Shown: positions 1 to 7,360, counted from the stretch's first letter. The stretch is DNA of 16,675 nucleotides from DATLFA01 sp039934635 (GCA_039934635.1 JBDTLT010000111.1:1-16675), one strand, 5' to 3'. The notes: generated by a model not told the origin, from the sequence alone. Translations and numbers: made by a program.

Positions 1-673
1 GGCTCGCCATCATGATCTCGTCGTCGAGCGCGCTCATCCCGTGGGGCAATAGCGACGCGTCGAGCAGTGTCATGTCCGACGCGTAGGTCAGCAGGCAGGT
101 GTGCAGCACCGGATCCGCGGGCAAGGCGCCATCGGCGCGCATCCACACCCGCATCTCGCTCGACGACTTTCCTTTGCGGCGAAAGGGAAGCCCGTCGACA
201 TAGCGGATGTCGATGGCGCGGTCGCGCGGCATGAACTCGCCGAATGCTTCACCGAGCTCGGCCCACTGCGTGTTGGCGTCGGGGAGTTCTTCGGGCCCCG
301 GCACGTCGGGCATCGCCATGTGATATTCGAGTCCCGCTTCTTCGCGGTGGAACGACGCCGCGAGGTTGAAGATCGCCCGGCCGTGCTGGATGCCGACCAC
401 GCGCCGCGTCGTGAACGATCGACCATCGCGGATGCGATCGACCTGATACAAGATCGGCACCGTAGGGTCACCCGGCCGCAAGAAGTAGGCGTGCAACGAG
501 TGCACGGCCCCCTGGTCGACCGTGCGGCTGGCGGCCACCAATGCCTGCCCGGCGACTTGCCCGCCGAAGACCCGCTGACGCTGCTCGTCGGGGCTCACGC
601 CACGGAAGATGTTGACTTCGATGGCTTCGAGGTCGAGGAGGCGCACGACCGCGTCGAGGGCAGATTGGGACAT
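1..673 (-). CDS. tesB: Acyl-CoA thioesterase II (TesB), 5' part; runs off the left edge
   Basis: Hydrolyses acyl-CoA to free fatty acid and CoA in the cytosol; a double-hotdog enzyme. The minus-strand frame is open from ATG at 673 to the window edge (224 codons). It reads as a TesB N-terminal domain, with VFGGQVAGQAL (about 35-45), HSLHAYFLRPGDP (58-70), RDGRSFTTRRV (82-92), and the second hotdog beginning near DIRYVDGLPF (155-164). Asp200 in LLTYASDMTLL matches the active-site Asp204 of E. coli TesB. The Thr and Gln partners lie beyond the edge; the family is about 286 aa, so roughly 60 codons are missing. The start is the only ATG giving the conserved N-terminus. The divergent GtrA-like gene begins only 36 bp away, so the two promoters must overlap or lie inside the opposite genes. 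A plus-strand open frame over this gene is its shadow. Confidence 0.93.
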   Translation of the reverse strand, partial: MSQSALDAVVRLLDLEAIEVNIFRGVSPDEQRQRVFGGQVAGQALVAASRTVDQGAVHSLHAYFLRPGDPTVPILYQVDRIRDGRSFTTRRVVGIQHGRAIFNLAASFHREEAGLEYHMAMPDVPGPEELPDANTQWAELGEAFGEFMPRDRAIDIRYVDGLPFRRKGKSSSEMRVWMRADGALPADPVLHTCLLTYASDMTLLDASLLPHGMSALDDEIMMAS

Positions 674-709
674 CGGGCCATTCTGCCCGTCCACCGCTAC
701 CCTGGCGAG

Positions 710-1174
710 ATGCCGGCGTTGCCCGAATTCGTCGAACGGCTCGTCCAACAATATTTCCGCAAGCTGTTGCGTTACTGCGGCGTGTCGGTCTTCAACCTCT
801 TCTTCGGGCAGTCGTTGCTGTTCTTCTTCCACTCGATACTCGATTGGCCCGGATGGATCGCCAACGTCACCGCGGTGATGATCAGCGCGGTGCCCGCGTA
901 TCTGCTCAGCCGGCATTGGGTCTGGGGTCAGCGCGGCACCCACAGCTTCAAGTCCGAAGTGCTGCCGTTCTGGTCGATGGCATTTCTCGGGTTGGTGATC
1001 TCGACGATTGCCGTCGCCATCGTCGATGATCACTATGACGGCGCCCTGCCCGTGCAGTTGGCCAGCGTGGCGTCGTTCTTCGTGGTGTGGATCTTGAAGT
1101 TCTTCGTGCTCGACCGGCTGATGTGGAAACAAGCGCATCCCACCGCGGTCGTTGCGGCGACCGAACCGGCTTGA
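710..1174 (+). CDS. GtrA-like family membrane protein
   Basis: A 154-residue, very hydrophobic protein with four predicted membrane spans (about 22-44, 46-66, 86-106 and 114-134). Its loop SRHWVWG after the second span resembles the conserved Asn/Ser-Arg-x-Trp-Val-Phe signature of the GtrA family (PF04138). Members are thought to flip or assist transfer of polyprenyl-phosphate sugars during wall or surface-glycan synthesis; the substrate here is unknown. The frame is open further upstream to position 101, but that part is antisense to tesB and has no family similarity. I therefore place the start at ATG 710, which gives the usual GtrA length. No strong ribosome site precedes it. The stop TGA (1172-1174) abuts the next gene, suggesting translational coupling with the methyltransferase. 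Confidence 0.85.
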   Translation: MPALPEFVERLVQQYFRKLLRYCGVSVFNLFFGQSLLFFFHSILDWPGWIANVTAVMISAVPAYLLSRHWVWGQRGTHSFKSEVLPFWSMAFLGLVISTIAVAIVDDHYDGALPVQLASVASFFVVWILKFFVLDRLMWKQAHPTAVVAATEPA

Positions 1175-1176
1175 TC

Positions 1177-1812
1177 GTGGACGACGCGCTCCGCGCGCAG
1201 GCCGAAGCCGCTCGCGGCTTCATGCCTCCCGACGAAGGGCTCGCCCTCTATCGAGCCGCGCGCGACGTGCCCGTCGACGGCGCGCTACTCGAGATCGGCA
1301 GCTATTGCGGCAAGTCGGCGGTCTATCTCGGTGCGGCCGCGCGTGAACGCAACGCGCTGCTCTTCTCCGTCGACCATCATCGCGGTAGCGAGGAAAATCA
1401 GCCGGGGTGGGTCTGGCACGAACCCGATCTCGTCGATCCGGCGGTGGGCAAGATCGACACGCTGCCGTTCTTCCGGCGCACGATTCACGACGCGGGTCTC
1501 GAAGGCACCGTCGTTGCGATCGTCGGTGATTCCGCGAAGATCGCCGTGCAGTGGTCGAGTCCGTTGGCGCTCGTCTTCATCGACGGCGGGCACGGCGTCG
1601 AACCCGCGCACCGCGACTACGCCCTGTGGTCACCGCATGTGCGCGCGGGCGGGTATCTCGCCATCCACGATGTCTTCCCCGACCCGGCCGACGGTGGGCG
1701 ACCGCCGTTCGAGATCTACTGCCGAGCGCTCGAGTCCGGCGCGTTCTGTGAGGTCATCGCCGTTGGCTCGCTGCGGGTGCTCCGGCGGAACGATCGAGCG
1801 GTGCTCGCGTAA
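1177..1812 (+). CDS. Class I SAM-dependent methyltransferase (Methyltransf_24 type)
   Basis: A soluble Rossmann-fold methyltransferase of 211 residues. Motif I, LLEIGSYCGKSAVYLG (37-52), binds SAM. The acidic strand end FSVDHH (63-68), the motif FIDGGHG (134-140) and RAGGYLAIHDVF (156-167) are typical of the Methyltransf_24 group, often found with sugar or O-methyltransferase genes. The substrate cannot be told. The start is uncertain: GTG 1177 is used here, but TTG 1171 would overlap the GtrA stop as TTGA; neither has a clear Shine-Dalgarno sequence. The GTG at 1087 lies inside the GtrA-like gene and is rejected. The stop codon also forms part of a candidate -10 box for the next gene. Confidence 0.85.
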   Translation: MDDALRAQAEAARGFMPPDEGLALYRAARDVPVDGALLEIGSYCGKSAVYLGAAARERNALLFSVDHHRGSEENQPGWVWHEPDLVDPAVGKIDTLPFFRRTIHDAGLEGTVVAIVGDSAKIAVQWSSPLALVFIDGGHGVEPAHRDYALWSPHVRAGGYLAIHDVFPDPADGGRPPFEIYCRALESGAFCEVIAVGSLRVLRRNDRAVLA

Positions 1813-1815
1813 GAT
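1810..1815 (+). promoter_or_regulatory. Candidate -10 box (TAAGAT) for the M23 peptidase gene
   Basis: TAAGAT fits the TANNNT actinobacterial -10 consensus and ends 9 bases before ATG 1825, as expected for a leaderless or near-leaderless transcript. Its first three bases are the stop codon of the methyltransferase gene. No TTGACA-like -35 is visible at the usual distance. Inference from position and pattern only. Confidence 0.4.
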
Positions 1816-1824
1816 CGGGCGGCC

Positions 1825-2616
1825 ATGCCCGAACCGACTCCCGACTTTGCTGCGCGTCGCATGCGCGCCGTCTTGCTCGTGGTGACCATCGCGATCATCG
1901 CCTACTTCGCGTTCACCGGGGGCTCCGACGGCGCGGCCGAGTTGAGCGTGGCCGGCCCCGCACAAGGCGACGAGTCGTCCTCGACGACAGAGGCGACGGT
2001 GGCCGTCGCCGGCGTATCGGCCGAGTCGACGGTTGCGCCCACCACGACGCGTACGGCCGTGACCACGTTGCCCTCGGTTGCGGCCACGATCTCTCCGGCG
2101 ACGACTGCGGCCGGCAGTGACCCGTTGGTGTTCCGTAAGCCGTTGAACGGCACGGTCAACGTCACGCTCAAGTGGGACTGCTACGACTGCGTCGACTGGC
2201 CGACGCTGCGCAACATGCATCATCCGGCCACCGACTACCTGTCGTCCGACACCACCATCGTCGCCACGGCCGATGGCGTGGTCGTCAAGATGAACACCGG
2301 GTGCGGCGGCCAGGGTTGCGGCAACAGCCTCGGCAACTGGGTGTTCCTCGAGCACACGCTGACCGACGGCTCGAAGTTGTACTCGTTCTACGCGCACATG
2401 GCAGAGATCGCGCCCGCGGTGAAGCAGGGTGCGTGCATCAAGACCGGCCAAAAGGTGGGCGTCATCGGCAACACGGGCATCGCCAGCGCGGCGCATCTGC
2501 ACTTCTCGATTCAGACCAACACCAACCTGTTGGACTACACATCGGCAACGTCGGCGAACTACGGGTCGGTCAACCCCGACACCCTGTACGGCAAGACCAA
2601 GGTCAAGAGTTGTTGA
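1825..2616 (+). CDS. Membrane-anchored M23 (LytM-type) metallopeptidase
   Basis: A 263-residue protein likely to cleave peptidoglycan cross-bridges or act as a LytM regulator outside the membrane. Residues 14-31 form one membrane span after a basic start (signal anchor), followed by a Ser/Thr/Ala-rich linker (about 45-97). The C-terminal M23 domain keeps the zinc and catalytic set: HPATD (His133, Asp137), YAHM (His191) and HLHF (His224, His226), so it looks active rather than a degenerate LytM. Six cysteines (119, 122, 160, 165, 204, 263) lie in the exported part, including a Cys-x-x-Cys pair, and could form disulfides. The gene starts 12 bases after the methyltransferase stop and probably has its own promoter. 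The target bond cannot be told from sequence. Confidence 0.9.
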   Translation: MPEPTPDFAARRMRAVLLVVTIAIIAYFAFTGGSDGAAELSVAGPAQGDESSSTTEATVAVAGVSAESTVAPTTTRTAVTTLPSVAATISPATTAAGSDPLVFRKPLNGTVNVTLKWDCYDCVDWPTLRNMHHPATDYLSSDTTIVATADGVVVKMNTGCGGQGCGNSLGNWVFLEHTLTDGSKLYSFYAHMAEIAPAVKQGACIKTGQKVGVIGNTGIASAAHLHFSIQTNTNLLDYTSATSANYGSVNPDTLYGKTKVKSC

Positions 2617-2620
2617 TCGC

Positions 2621-2637
2621 AGGGCCCGAGCGGCCCT
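2621..2637 (+). terminator. Small GC-rich hairpin after the M23 gene
   Basis: AGGGCC-CGAGC-GGCCCT is a perfect 6-bp stem with a 5-base loop, starting 5 bases after the stop codon. There is no T-run, so it is at best a weak intrinsic terminator or mRNA 3' end protector. It separates the M23 gene from the sigma-factor promoter that follows. Confidence 0.3.
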
Positions 2638-2655
2638 CGGCAAAGCGGGATGTCA

Positions 2656-2685
2656 GGCAACTTTTCCGCTTGCCCGACGCGTGTT
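2656..2685 (+). promoter_or_regulatory. Candidate ECF-type promoter of the sigma-factor gene (GGCAAC / CGTGTT)
   Basis: GGCAAC (2656-2661) followed by TTTT, an 18-base gap, then CGTGTT (2680-2685) resembles the -35 CAAC / -10 CGTC-like elements of actinobacterial ECF (SigE-type) promoters. The spacing is 1-2 bases longer than ideal. Transcription starting 6-7 bases after the -10 would begin at about 2691-2692, exactly at an in-frame GTG of the sigma gene. This suggests autoregulation and a leaderless message. Inference from pattern. Confidence 0.42.
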
Positions 2686-2691
2686 AGTGGT

Positions 2692-3267
2692 GTGACACTC
2701 TCCGACCACCCGCCCCTCGTCGAAGCGAGCGTGCGCGTGAGTCGGCTCGAGCCGTACGCGAATACGTTCGATGCGTTCGTGCGGGAGTCGTCAGCGGCGT
2801 TGGCACGACTGGCGTTCCTCCTCACGGGCGATCGTCAGCTCGGCGAAGACCTCCTGCAGACGGCACTGTCCAAAGTGCTGCCGCATTGGCATCGCGTCGT
2901 TGCCACCGGCGACCCGACGCCGTATGTCCGCACTGTCATGGTGCGCACCGCGATCGGATGGCGCCGCCGCCGCTGGAACGGTGAGACGCCGGCGCAAGAC
3001 CTGCCCGAACCGACCGCGGCGGCGGACTTCTCGAGCGCGCTCGACACCCGCGAACGGTTGCGTGTCGCGTTGACGACGCTTCCGGCGCGCCAGCGCGCAG
3101 TGGTCGTCCTGCGCTTTTACGAAGACCGCAGCGAGGCCGAGGTGGCCGACCTCCTCGGCTGCAGCGTCGGCACCGTGAAGTCACAGGCCGCAAAGGCGCT
3201 CGCCAAGCTGCGCGCCCGCCTCGACGACGAGCTCTCGATCCCACAATCCGAAGGAAAAGCACCATGA
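2692..3267 (+). CDS. SigE-family ECF RNA polymerase sigma factor
   Basis: Directs RNA polymerase to a stress or envelope regulon. Sigma region 2 is seen in FDAFVRESSAAL..LAFLLTGDRQLGEDLLQ (about 26-60) and region 4 in LPARQRAVVVLRF..SEAEVADLLGCSVGTVKSQ, whose helix-turn-helix is near 145-175. The LTGD..EDL pattern is typical of the actinobacterial SigE family (TIGR02983). There is no extra C-terminal domain. Start choice: ATG 2650 lies upstream of the candidate promoter; GTG 2692 fits a leaderless start and gives 191 aa; GTG 2731 or 2737 is also possible, with a weak GAAG ribosome site. Family members usually begin just before FDAFV, so a later start is not excluded. The stop overlaps the next start as ATGA (3264-3267), a strong sign of coupled synthesis with its partner. 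Confidence 0.9.
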   Translation: MTLSDHPPLVEASVRVSRLEPYANTFDAFVRESSAALARLAFLLTGDRQLGEDLLQTALSKVLPHWHRVVATGDPTPYVRTVMVRTAIGWRRRRWNGETPAQDLPEPTAAADFSSALDTRERLRVALTTLPARQRAVVVLRFYEDRSEAEVADLLGCSVGTVKSQAAKALAKLRARLDDELSIPQSEGKAP

Positions 3268-4172
3268 AGACCGACGCGAACCCCTTGCACGACGCGCTCT
3301 CCGAGCTCGCGACGACCATGTCGTCGAACCCTGATCGGCTACGCCAAGTCCGCCAGCGCGTCGAGCGCCGCCGCCGGCGTCGCATGGCGACCGGTGCCGC
3401 GGTGTCCGCGGGCGCGGTCGCCGCCGCGGTCGGCATCGCGATGGTGCCGCGAGAGCCGGCATCGACGCTGCAGTTCAACGCGGCCGGATCGTCGTTGCCC
3501 GAATGCGCCTCGATCGCCCCGCCGGCGGTTGACAAACCGAAGGAAGCCGTGCCACCGAAAGAGTTCGATGGCGTCGTTCGCTACAAGGGCATGGCGGTCG
3601 TTGCTGCGGTTGGAACCGGCAGTTTGACGCTCGGCAACTTCAGCGAGGCGGGGCTGTTGCCGCCCGCCGATTCGGTCGTGATGGTCATCGACTCGGCCAC
3701 GACGTTCGAGGACAAAGGTCTGGCCGCGGCCGCGTCCGATGCGCAAGTGGGCCAAACCGTGGTCTTCGTCGCGTCGATCGGCCCCGATGGGGGTATTCGT
3801 CTCGACCACATCGAACTCGGTGTCGACGTCGCGCCGCCCGCCGATCCGGCAAAAGACAGCGCGGCCATCGAGGCCAAGAAGTCGGGAATCGCGCCTGCCG
3901 CCTCGCCGGCCGAAGCTCCGAGCGATGGTCTCCTGCGGGGCAAGGACGTGCTCACCGCCGCGCCGGTGGACAACATGGTCGTTGTGCTCGCGCCGGTTGA
4001 CGGCGGCGAGCCTGCGCCCATTCGGCTCGTGCTCGGTGCGGATACTCGATATCACCGACTCGACACGGCGTGCCTGAACCCCGCGCTCGTTGCCGGCACC
4101 GTATTGATGTACGCCGCCGTGCCCAACGCCGATGGCTCGTACACCGCGACCGAGATCCGTATCTACAACTGA
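3264..4172 (+). CDS. Membrane-anchored partner of the SigE-type sigma factor (putative non-zinc anti-sigma)
   Basis: Unrecognised family; 302 residues. Start ATG 3264 has a good AAGGAA site and overlaps the sigma stop. The short cytoplasmic part (1-40) ends in an Arg run, then one membrane span (about 41-61), so most of the protein is outside. The cytoplasmic part lacks the His-x3-Cys-x2-Cys zinc anti-sigma motif. The exported part has a low-complexity linker and two similar beta-rich units, about 100-186 and 222-302; each has a strand like VVRYKGMAVVAAV / LLRGKDVLTAAPV, a Thr-rich or acidic middle (DSATTFEDKG / GADTRYHRLD), a QVGQTVVFVA / LVAGTVLMYA strand, and an acidic-rich end, reminiscent of DUF5666-like domains. 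Its only cysteines, Cys81 and Cys270, are both exported. Position implies it restrains or senses for the sigma factor; this is inference. Confidence 0.72.
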   Translation: MKTDANPLHDALSELATTMSSNPDRLRQVRQRVERRRRRRMATGAAVSAGAVAAAVGIAMVPREPASTLQFNAAGSSLPECASIAPPAVDKPKEAVPPKEFDGVVRYKGMAVVAAVGTGSLTLGNFSEAGLLPPADSVVMVIDSATTFEDKGLAAAASDAQVGQTVVFVASIGPDGGIRLDHIELGVDVAPPADPAKDSAAIEAKKSGIAPAASPAEAPSDGLLRGKDVLTAAPVDNMVVVLAPVDGGEPAPIRLVLGADTRYHRLDTACLNPALVAGTVLMYAAVPNADGSYTATEIRIYN

Positions 4173-4181
4173 TGCGGCTGC

Positions 4182-5255
4182 TCAGTCGCGTGAGCCCTCG
4201 AGATCGAGATCGTCGTCGTCGAGCACGATCGACGGCAGCGGTTGGTGGTCGGTGAAGAGCTGTGACGCGGGTGTCGCTCCGACCAACGCGTCGGCCGCCA
4301 GCACCACCGCCGCGGCGGTGTAGGTCGACAGCTCGTCGTCGGGAAAGTGCACCTGCTCGGGATAGACGATGCCCGTGTAGTAGCGACCGTCGGCGCGCCG
4401 CAATTGCTGTGCCCACATGAACAACTCGAGCGCGATCGAACGCTCACCGACGGCGAGATGCGCCATGGCGCATTCGCAAGTTTCGGCAGCCGTGACCCAC
4501 GGTCGGTCGCCGACGCAGCGGATGCCCTTGCCCGGCATGACGAACGTGTCGAATCGTCGAGCGAGCCGCTCGCGCCCGTCTGCACCGACAATGACGCCGG
4601 CGAGCACGGGGTAATACCAGTCCATCGCCCAGCGATTCTTGGGCGCGAACGCCTCGCCCGACGCGGTGCGAATCACGTGCGCGAGTCGCCCCAGCGACAG
4701 CTCCCAATCGAATCGCTCATGGCCGAGCAACTCCGCGATCGCGATCGCGCAGCGCAACGAGTGGCTGATGCTCGATGAGCCGGTCAAGAGCGCGAATGTC
4801 CACGGTGTGCCGTCGGCGTGGCGCGCCCAGATGATCTCGCCCCGAGGTGTCTGTAGATCGAGCACGAAGTCGATGGCGCGTTCGACCACGGGCCACATCG
4901 TCTCGACAAAGCCGCGATCGCCTTCGATCAGCCAGTGGTGCCACACACCCGTTGCCACGTACGCGATCGTGTTGGCGTCGAGCTTGTCCTGCTCGACGCG
5001 CTCGCCGATGTAGTAGTTGTGCCACGAACCGTCGTCGCGCTGGTTCGCGACGAGCCAATCGAATCCGCGCTCGGCTTCGGCTCGGCGACCACCGACGAGC
5101 AACGCCATCGCGGCTTCGACGTGGTTCCACGGATCGGCGTGGCCGCCGGGAAACCAAGGGATCATGCCCGACGGCTCTTGCCATTCCGCGATGGTGTCGA
5201 CGGTGCGGGCGAGATCGGCGGCGCTGAGGAGGCCGGGAAGCTCAAGCGATGGCAT
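4182..5255 (-). CDS. Alpha/alpha-toroid (prenyltransferase / terpene-cyclase-like) protein
   Basis: A 357-residue mostly helical protein of the alpha/alpha-barrel type used by prenyltransferases, squalene cyclases and six-hairpin glycosidases. Seen features are repeated helix pairs with aromatic turns, a QW-like motif QRDDGSW (72-78), DPWNHVEAAMAL (41-52) and KLDANTIAY (91-99). The class II terpene-cyclase DxDD acid motif is absent; an Asp run near the C-terminus (345-349) is not in the right context. Classical terpene cyclase activity is therefore unlikely, and a carbohydrate-active or binding role is as plausible. ATG 5255 is chosen because AAAGGA lies 8 bases upstream; an earlier in-frame start at 5300 would extend deeper into the methyltransferase gene. 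It overlaps that gene by 14 bp and is the last gene of the three-gene operon. Its stop lies 9 bp from the convergent sigma-partner gene, with no terminator visible. Confidence 0.75.
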   Translation of the reverse strand: MPSLELPGLLSAADLARTVDTIAEWQEPSGMIPWFPGGHADPWNHVEAAMALLVGGRRAEAERGFDWLVANQRDDGSWHNYYIGERVEQDKLDANTIAYVATGVWHHWLIEGDRGFVETMWPVVERAIDFVLDLQTPRGEIIWARHADGTPWTFALLTGSSSISHSLRCAIAIAELLGHERFDWELSLGRLAHVIRTASGEAFAPKNRWAMDWYYPVLAGVIVGADGRERLARRFDTFVMPGKGIRCVGDRPWVTAAETCECAMAHLAVGERSIALELFMWAQQLRRADGRYYTGIVYPEQVHFPDDELSTYTAAAVVLAADALVGATPASQLFTDHQPLPSIVLDDDDLDLEGSRD

Positions 5256-6051
5256 CGGCGACGTCCTTTGTGGGGAGAGGCGGGGCGGTGGGGCGGGCAC
5301 GCGGGACCAAGAGGTTGCGGGCGAGATGGCCGGGCTTGTGCGCGTAGATGACGATGCTCTTGCCGATGATGGGGTTGAGCGCGCGGTCGAGCAACTTGAT
5401 CGAGCGCGGTTGCTTTTCGATCTCCCAGCACAACAAACGGTGATACGCGTCGACGAGGCGGTTGGCTTCGATCGGTTGGCGCAAACCGACCGCGCAGCGC
5501 AACCACCAGTATGGGGAATGCAGCGCGTGCGCGTGGTGCGCCGATGATGGTTGGAGGCGCGCGTCGCGCATTCGGCGGTGTAGCGCTGCGCGCGAATAGA
5601 TGCGAACGTGGCCGCCCGGCGCGTTGGGTGCGGGATAGTCGTCGGACAACGCCCAACAGATGCGCTCGGCCAGCCATGCGGGCACCGTGACCGCCAACGT
5701 GCCGCCCGGCTTGAGCACGCGGGCCAGTTCTGCGAAGGCCTGCGCGTCGTCGGGGATGTGTTCGACCACTTCGCTGGCGATCACGCGCTCGAACGACGCG
5801 TCGGGATACGGCAGGGCGGTGGCGTCGCCGTTGACGGCCATGAAGCCGACGCCGTCGGGGATCTCGTCGTCGTGCGCCATCGCGGCGACGATGGCGCGTA
5901 CGCCTTCGAGTTCGCTCACACCGAGATCGCACGACACGACCGACGCGCCGCGCCGGATGCCCTCGTAGGTGTGGCGGCCGAATCCGCAGCCGATGTCGAG
6001 CAGGCGCTCGCCCGCTTGCAGACCGAGACGCCGGTAGTCGACTGTCAGCAC
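5242..6051 (-). CDS. Class I SAM-dependent methyltransferase (Methyltransf_11 type)
   Basis: A 269-residue cytosolic methyltransferase. Motif I LLDIGCGFGRHTYE (17-30) binds SAM; VVSCDLGVSEL follows as the acidic strand; ALPYPDASFERVIASEVVEHIPD and ELARVLKPGGTLAVTVP are classic Methyltransf_11 motifs. The C-terminal third, rich in Trp, Tyr and Arg, is probably the acceptor lid. The start is GTG 6051, one base after the glycosyltransferase TGA, giving a typical N-terminus; an earlier in-frame start at 6102 would overlap the glycosyltransferase. Sandwiched between the glycosyltransferase and toroid genes, it probably methylates the same glycan or glycolipid. M. tuberculosis Rv0225-Rv0224c is a remembered example of a GT next to a methyltransferase; orthology is not tested. 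Confidence 0.88.
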   Translation of the reverse strand: MLTVDYRRLGLQAGERLLDIGCGFGRHTYEGIRRGASVVSCDLGVSELEGVRAIVAAMAHDDEIPDGVGFMAVNGDATALPYPDASFERVIASEVVEHIPDDAQAFAELARVLKPGGTLAVTVPAWLAERICWALSDDYPAPNAPGGHVRIYSRAALHRRMRDARLQPSSAHHAHALHSPYWWLRCAVGLRQPIEANRLVDAYHRLLCWEIEKQPRSIKLLDRALNPIIGKSIVIYAHKPGHLARNLLVPRARPTAPPLPTKDVADAIA

Positions 6052-6052
6052 G

Positions 6053-7327
6053 TCAGCCTCGGCCGCCGGCGAGCACGCGCCGATACTGCTCGACCGTCGC
6101 ACGGGCGGTGTGTTGCCAACTCCAGTTGTCGATCACGCGTTGACGACCCGCGGCGCCGACACGGGCCCGCCACGCGTCGTCGTCGAGCGCGCGGCGCATC
6201 ATCTCGGCCATTGCCTCGCTGTCACCCGGAGGCACGAGGAAACACGTCTCGCCGTGCGTGCCCGCGACTTCGGGCAATGCACCGCCGGTGGTTGCCAGCA
6301 GCGGCACGCCCGACGACATCGCTTCGATCGCGGGCAGCGAAAAGCCTTCGTAGAGCGAAGGCACGACGGCGAGGTCGCACTCGCTGTAGAGCTCGACGAT
6401 GCGTTGGTCGGACACGCCATGCACGAACGACACGACATCGGTGAGGCCGTACTGAGCGATGATCTGTGGGGTGCGACTCTCGGCGCGCGGCTTGCCGATG
6501 ATGACGACCTCGACCGGACGCTCGGTGCGCAACTTGGCGACCGCCTCCAAGAGATACGCGAGGCCCTTCATCGTGATGTCGCTCGATGTCGTGCACAAGA
6601 TGCGACCGGGCACGCGTTGTACATGTGGGATCGGTTGGAACATGTCGGGGTCCACGCCGACAGGCACGACATCCATGCGATCGAGCGGTACGCCGAAGTC
6701 GTGATTGATGTCGACCTTTGACGATTCGCTCACCGTCATCACGTAGTCCATCTGACGAGCCACGATCTTTTGCATCCGCACGAACGAATACCAGCGCCGC
6801 GTGCCGATGCGTTTCAGGAACGACGTCATGTGCTCGAGCTCGAGCCGCCGGTCGACACTGATCGGATGATGGATCGTCGACAAGATGGGCCACCCTTGGC
6901 GCTTGAGCGCGAGCAGACCCCAGCCGAGTGTCTGGTTGTCGTGCACCAGATCGAAGTCGGCCCGGCGATGGCGCAGCGCGGCGAACGCCCGCCAGGAGAA
7001 CGACATCGGTTCGGGGAAATTGCCGGTCGCGAACGAGAAGCCTTCGGCCACGTCCGGCAACGACTTGTACTCCCAGATGCGAGGCTTGCGCATCGGGTAT
7101 TGGTCGTTGTACGTATCGAGGCTCGGCAACTTGTGCAGTGGGATGCGATCGTCGAGCGCCGGATACGGCTGCCCGGCGAAGACCTCGACGTGGTGGCCGA
7201 GATCGACGAGTGCTTTGGCGAGATGACGGGTGTAGACGCCTTGGCCGCCGACGGTCGTCTTACCCCGATAGGTGAGCAGGGCAACCCGCAGCGATTGCTC
7301 GGCCGCAGCCCCGGAGGTCTGGTTCAC
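6053..7327 (-). CDS. GT4-family glycosyltransferase
   Basis: A 424-residue GT-B retaining glycosyltransferase that transfers a sugar from a nucleotide (or other activated) donor. The N-terminal acceptor domain has the Gly-rich loop TTVGGQGVYTRHLAKAL (24-40) and FDLVHDNQTLGWG (125-137). The C-terminal donor domain has VPVGVD (221-226), TMKG with Lys254, and the E-x7-E signature YEGFSLPAIEAMSSG (Glu327, Glu335), followed by TGGALPEV. No signal or membrane span is seen, so it acts at the inner face of the membrane or in the cytosol. Start GTG 7327 is preceded by GAAGGGA, 9 bases upstream. It is the first gene of the operon with the methyltransferase and toroid protein. Donor and acceptor are unknown. 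Confidence 0.92.
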   Translation of the reverse strand: MNQTSGAAAEQSLRVALLTYRGKTTVGGQGVYTRHLAKALVDLGHHVEVFAGQPYPALDDRIPLHKLPSLDTYNDQYPMRKPRIWEYKSLPDVAEGFSFATGNFPEPMSFSWRAFAALRHRRADFDLVHDNQTLGWGLLALKRQGWPILSTIHHPISVDRRLELEHMTSFLKRIGTRRWYSFVRMQKIVARQMDYVMTVSESSKVDINHDFGVPLDRMDVVPVGVDPDMFQPIPHVQRVPGRILCTTSSDITMKGLAYLLEAVAKLRTERPVEVVIIGKPRAESRTPQIIAQYGLTDVVSFVHGVSDQRIVELYSECDLAVVPSLYEGFSLPAIEAMSSGVPLLATTGGALPEVAGTHGETCFLVPPGDSEAMAEMMRRALDDDAWRARVGAAGRQRVIDNWSWQHTARATVEQYRRVLAGGRG

Positions 7328-7360
7328 GTGTCGGCGTCCCTTCCATGGTCTCGACCGAGG

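Noticed and set aside
101..709. Plus-strand open frame upstream of the GtrA-like protein
   Set aside because: It is antisense to tesB, whose minus-strand translation has clear family motifs; the upstream residues resemble no family.
1630..2643. 337-codon minus-strand frame over the methyltransferase and M23 genes
   Set aside because: Both plus-strand genes carry full catalytic motifs; this frame has only repetitive Arg/Gly/Val text.
3264..4172. Zinc-binding anti-sigma (ZAS) protein
   Set aside because: No His-x3-Cys-x2-Cys in the cytoplasmic part; both cysteines lie outside the membrane.
4182..5255. Class II terpene (squalene-hopene) cyclase
   Set aside because: A QW-like motif is present, but the catalytic DxDD is missing and the protein is about half the usual length.
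5608..6444. Plus-strand frame across the methyltransferase/GT4 genes
   Set aside because: Antisense shadow with no recognisable domain.
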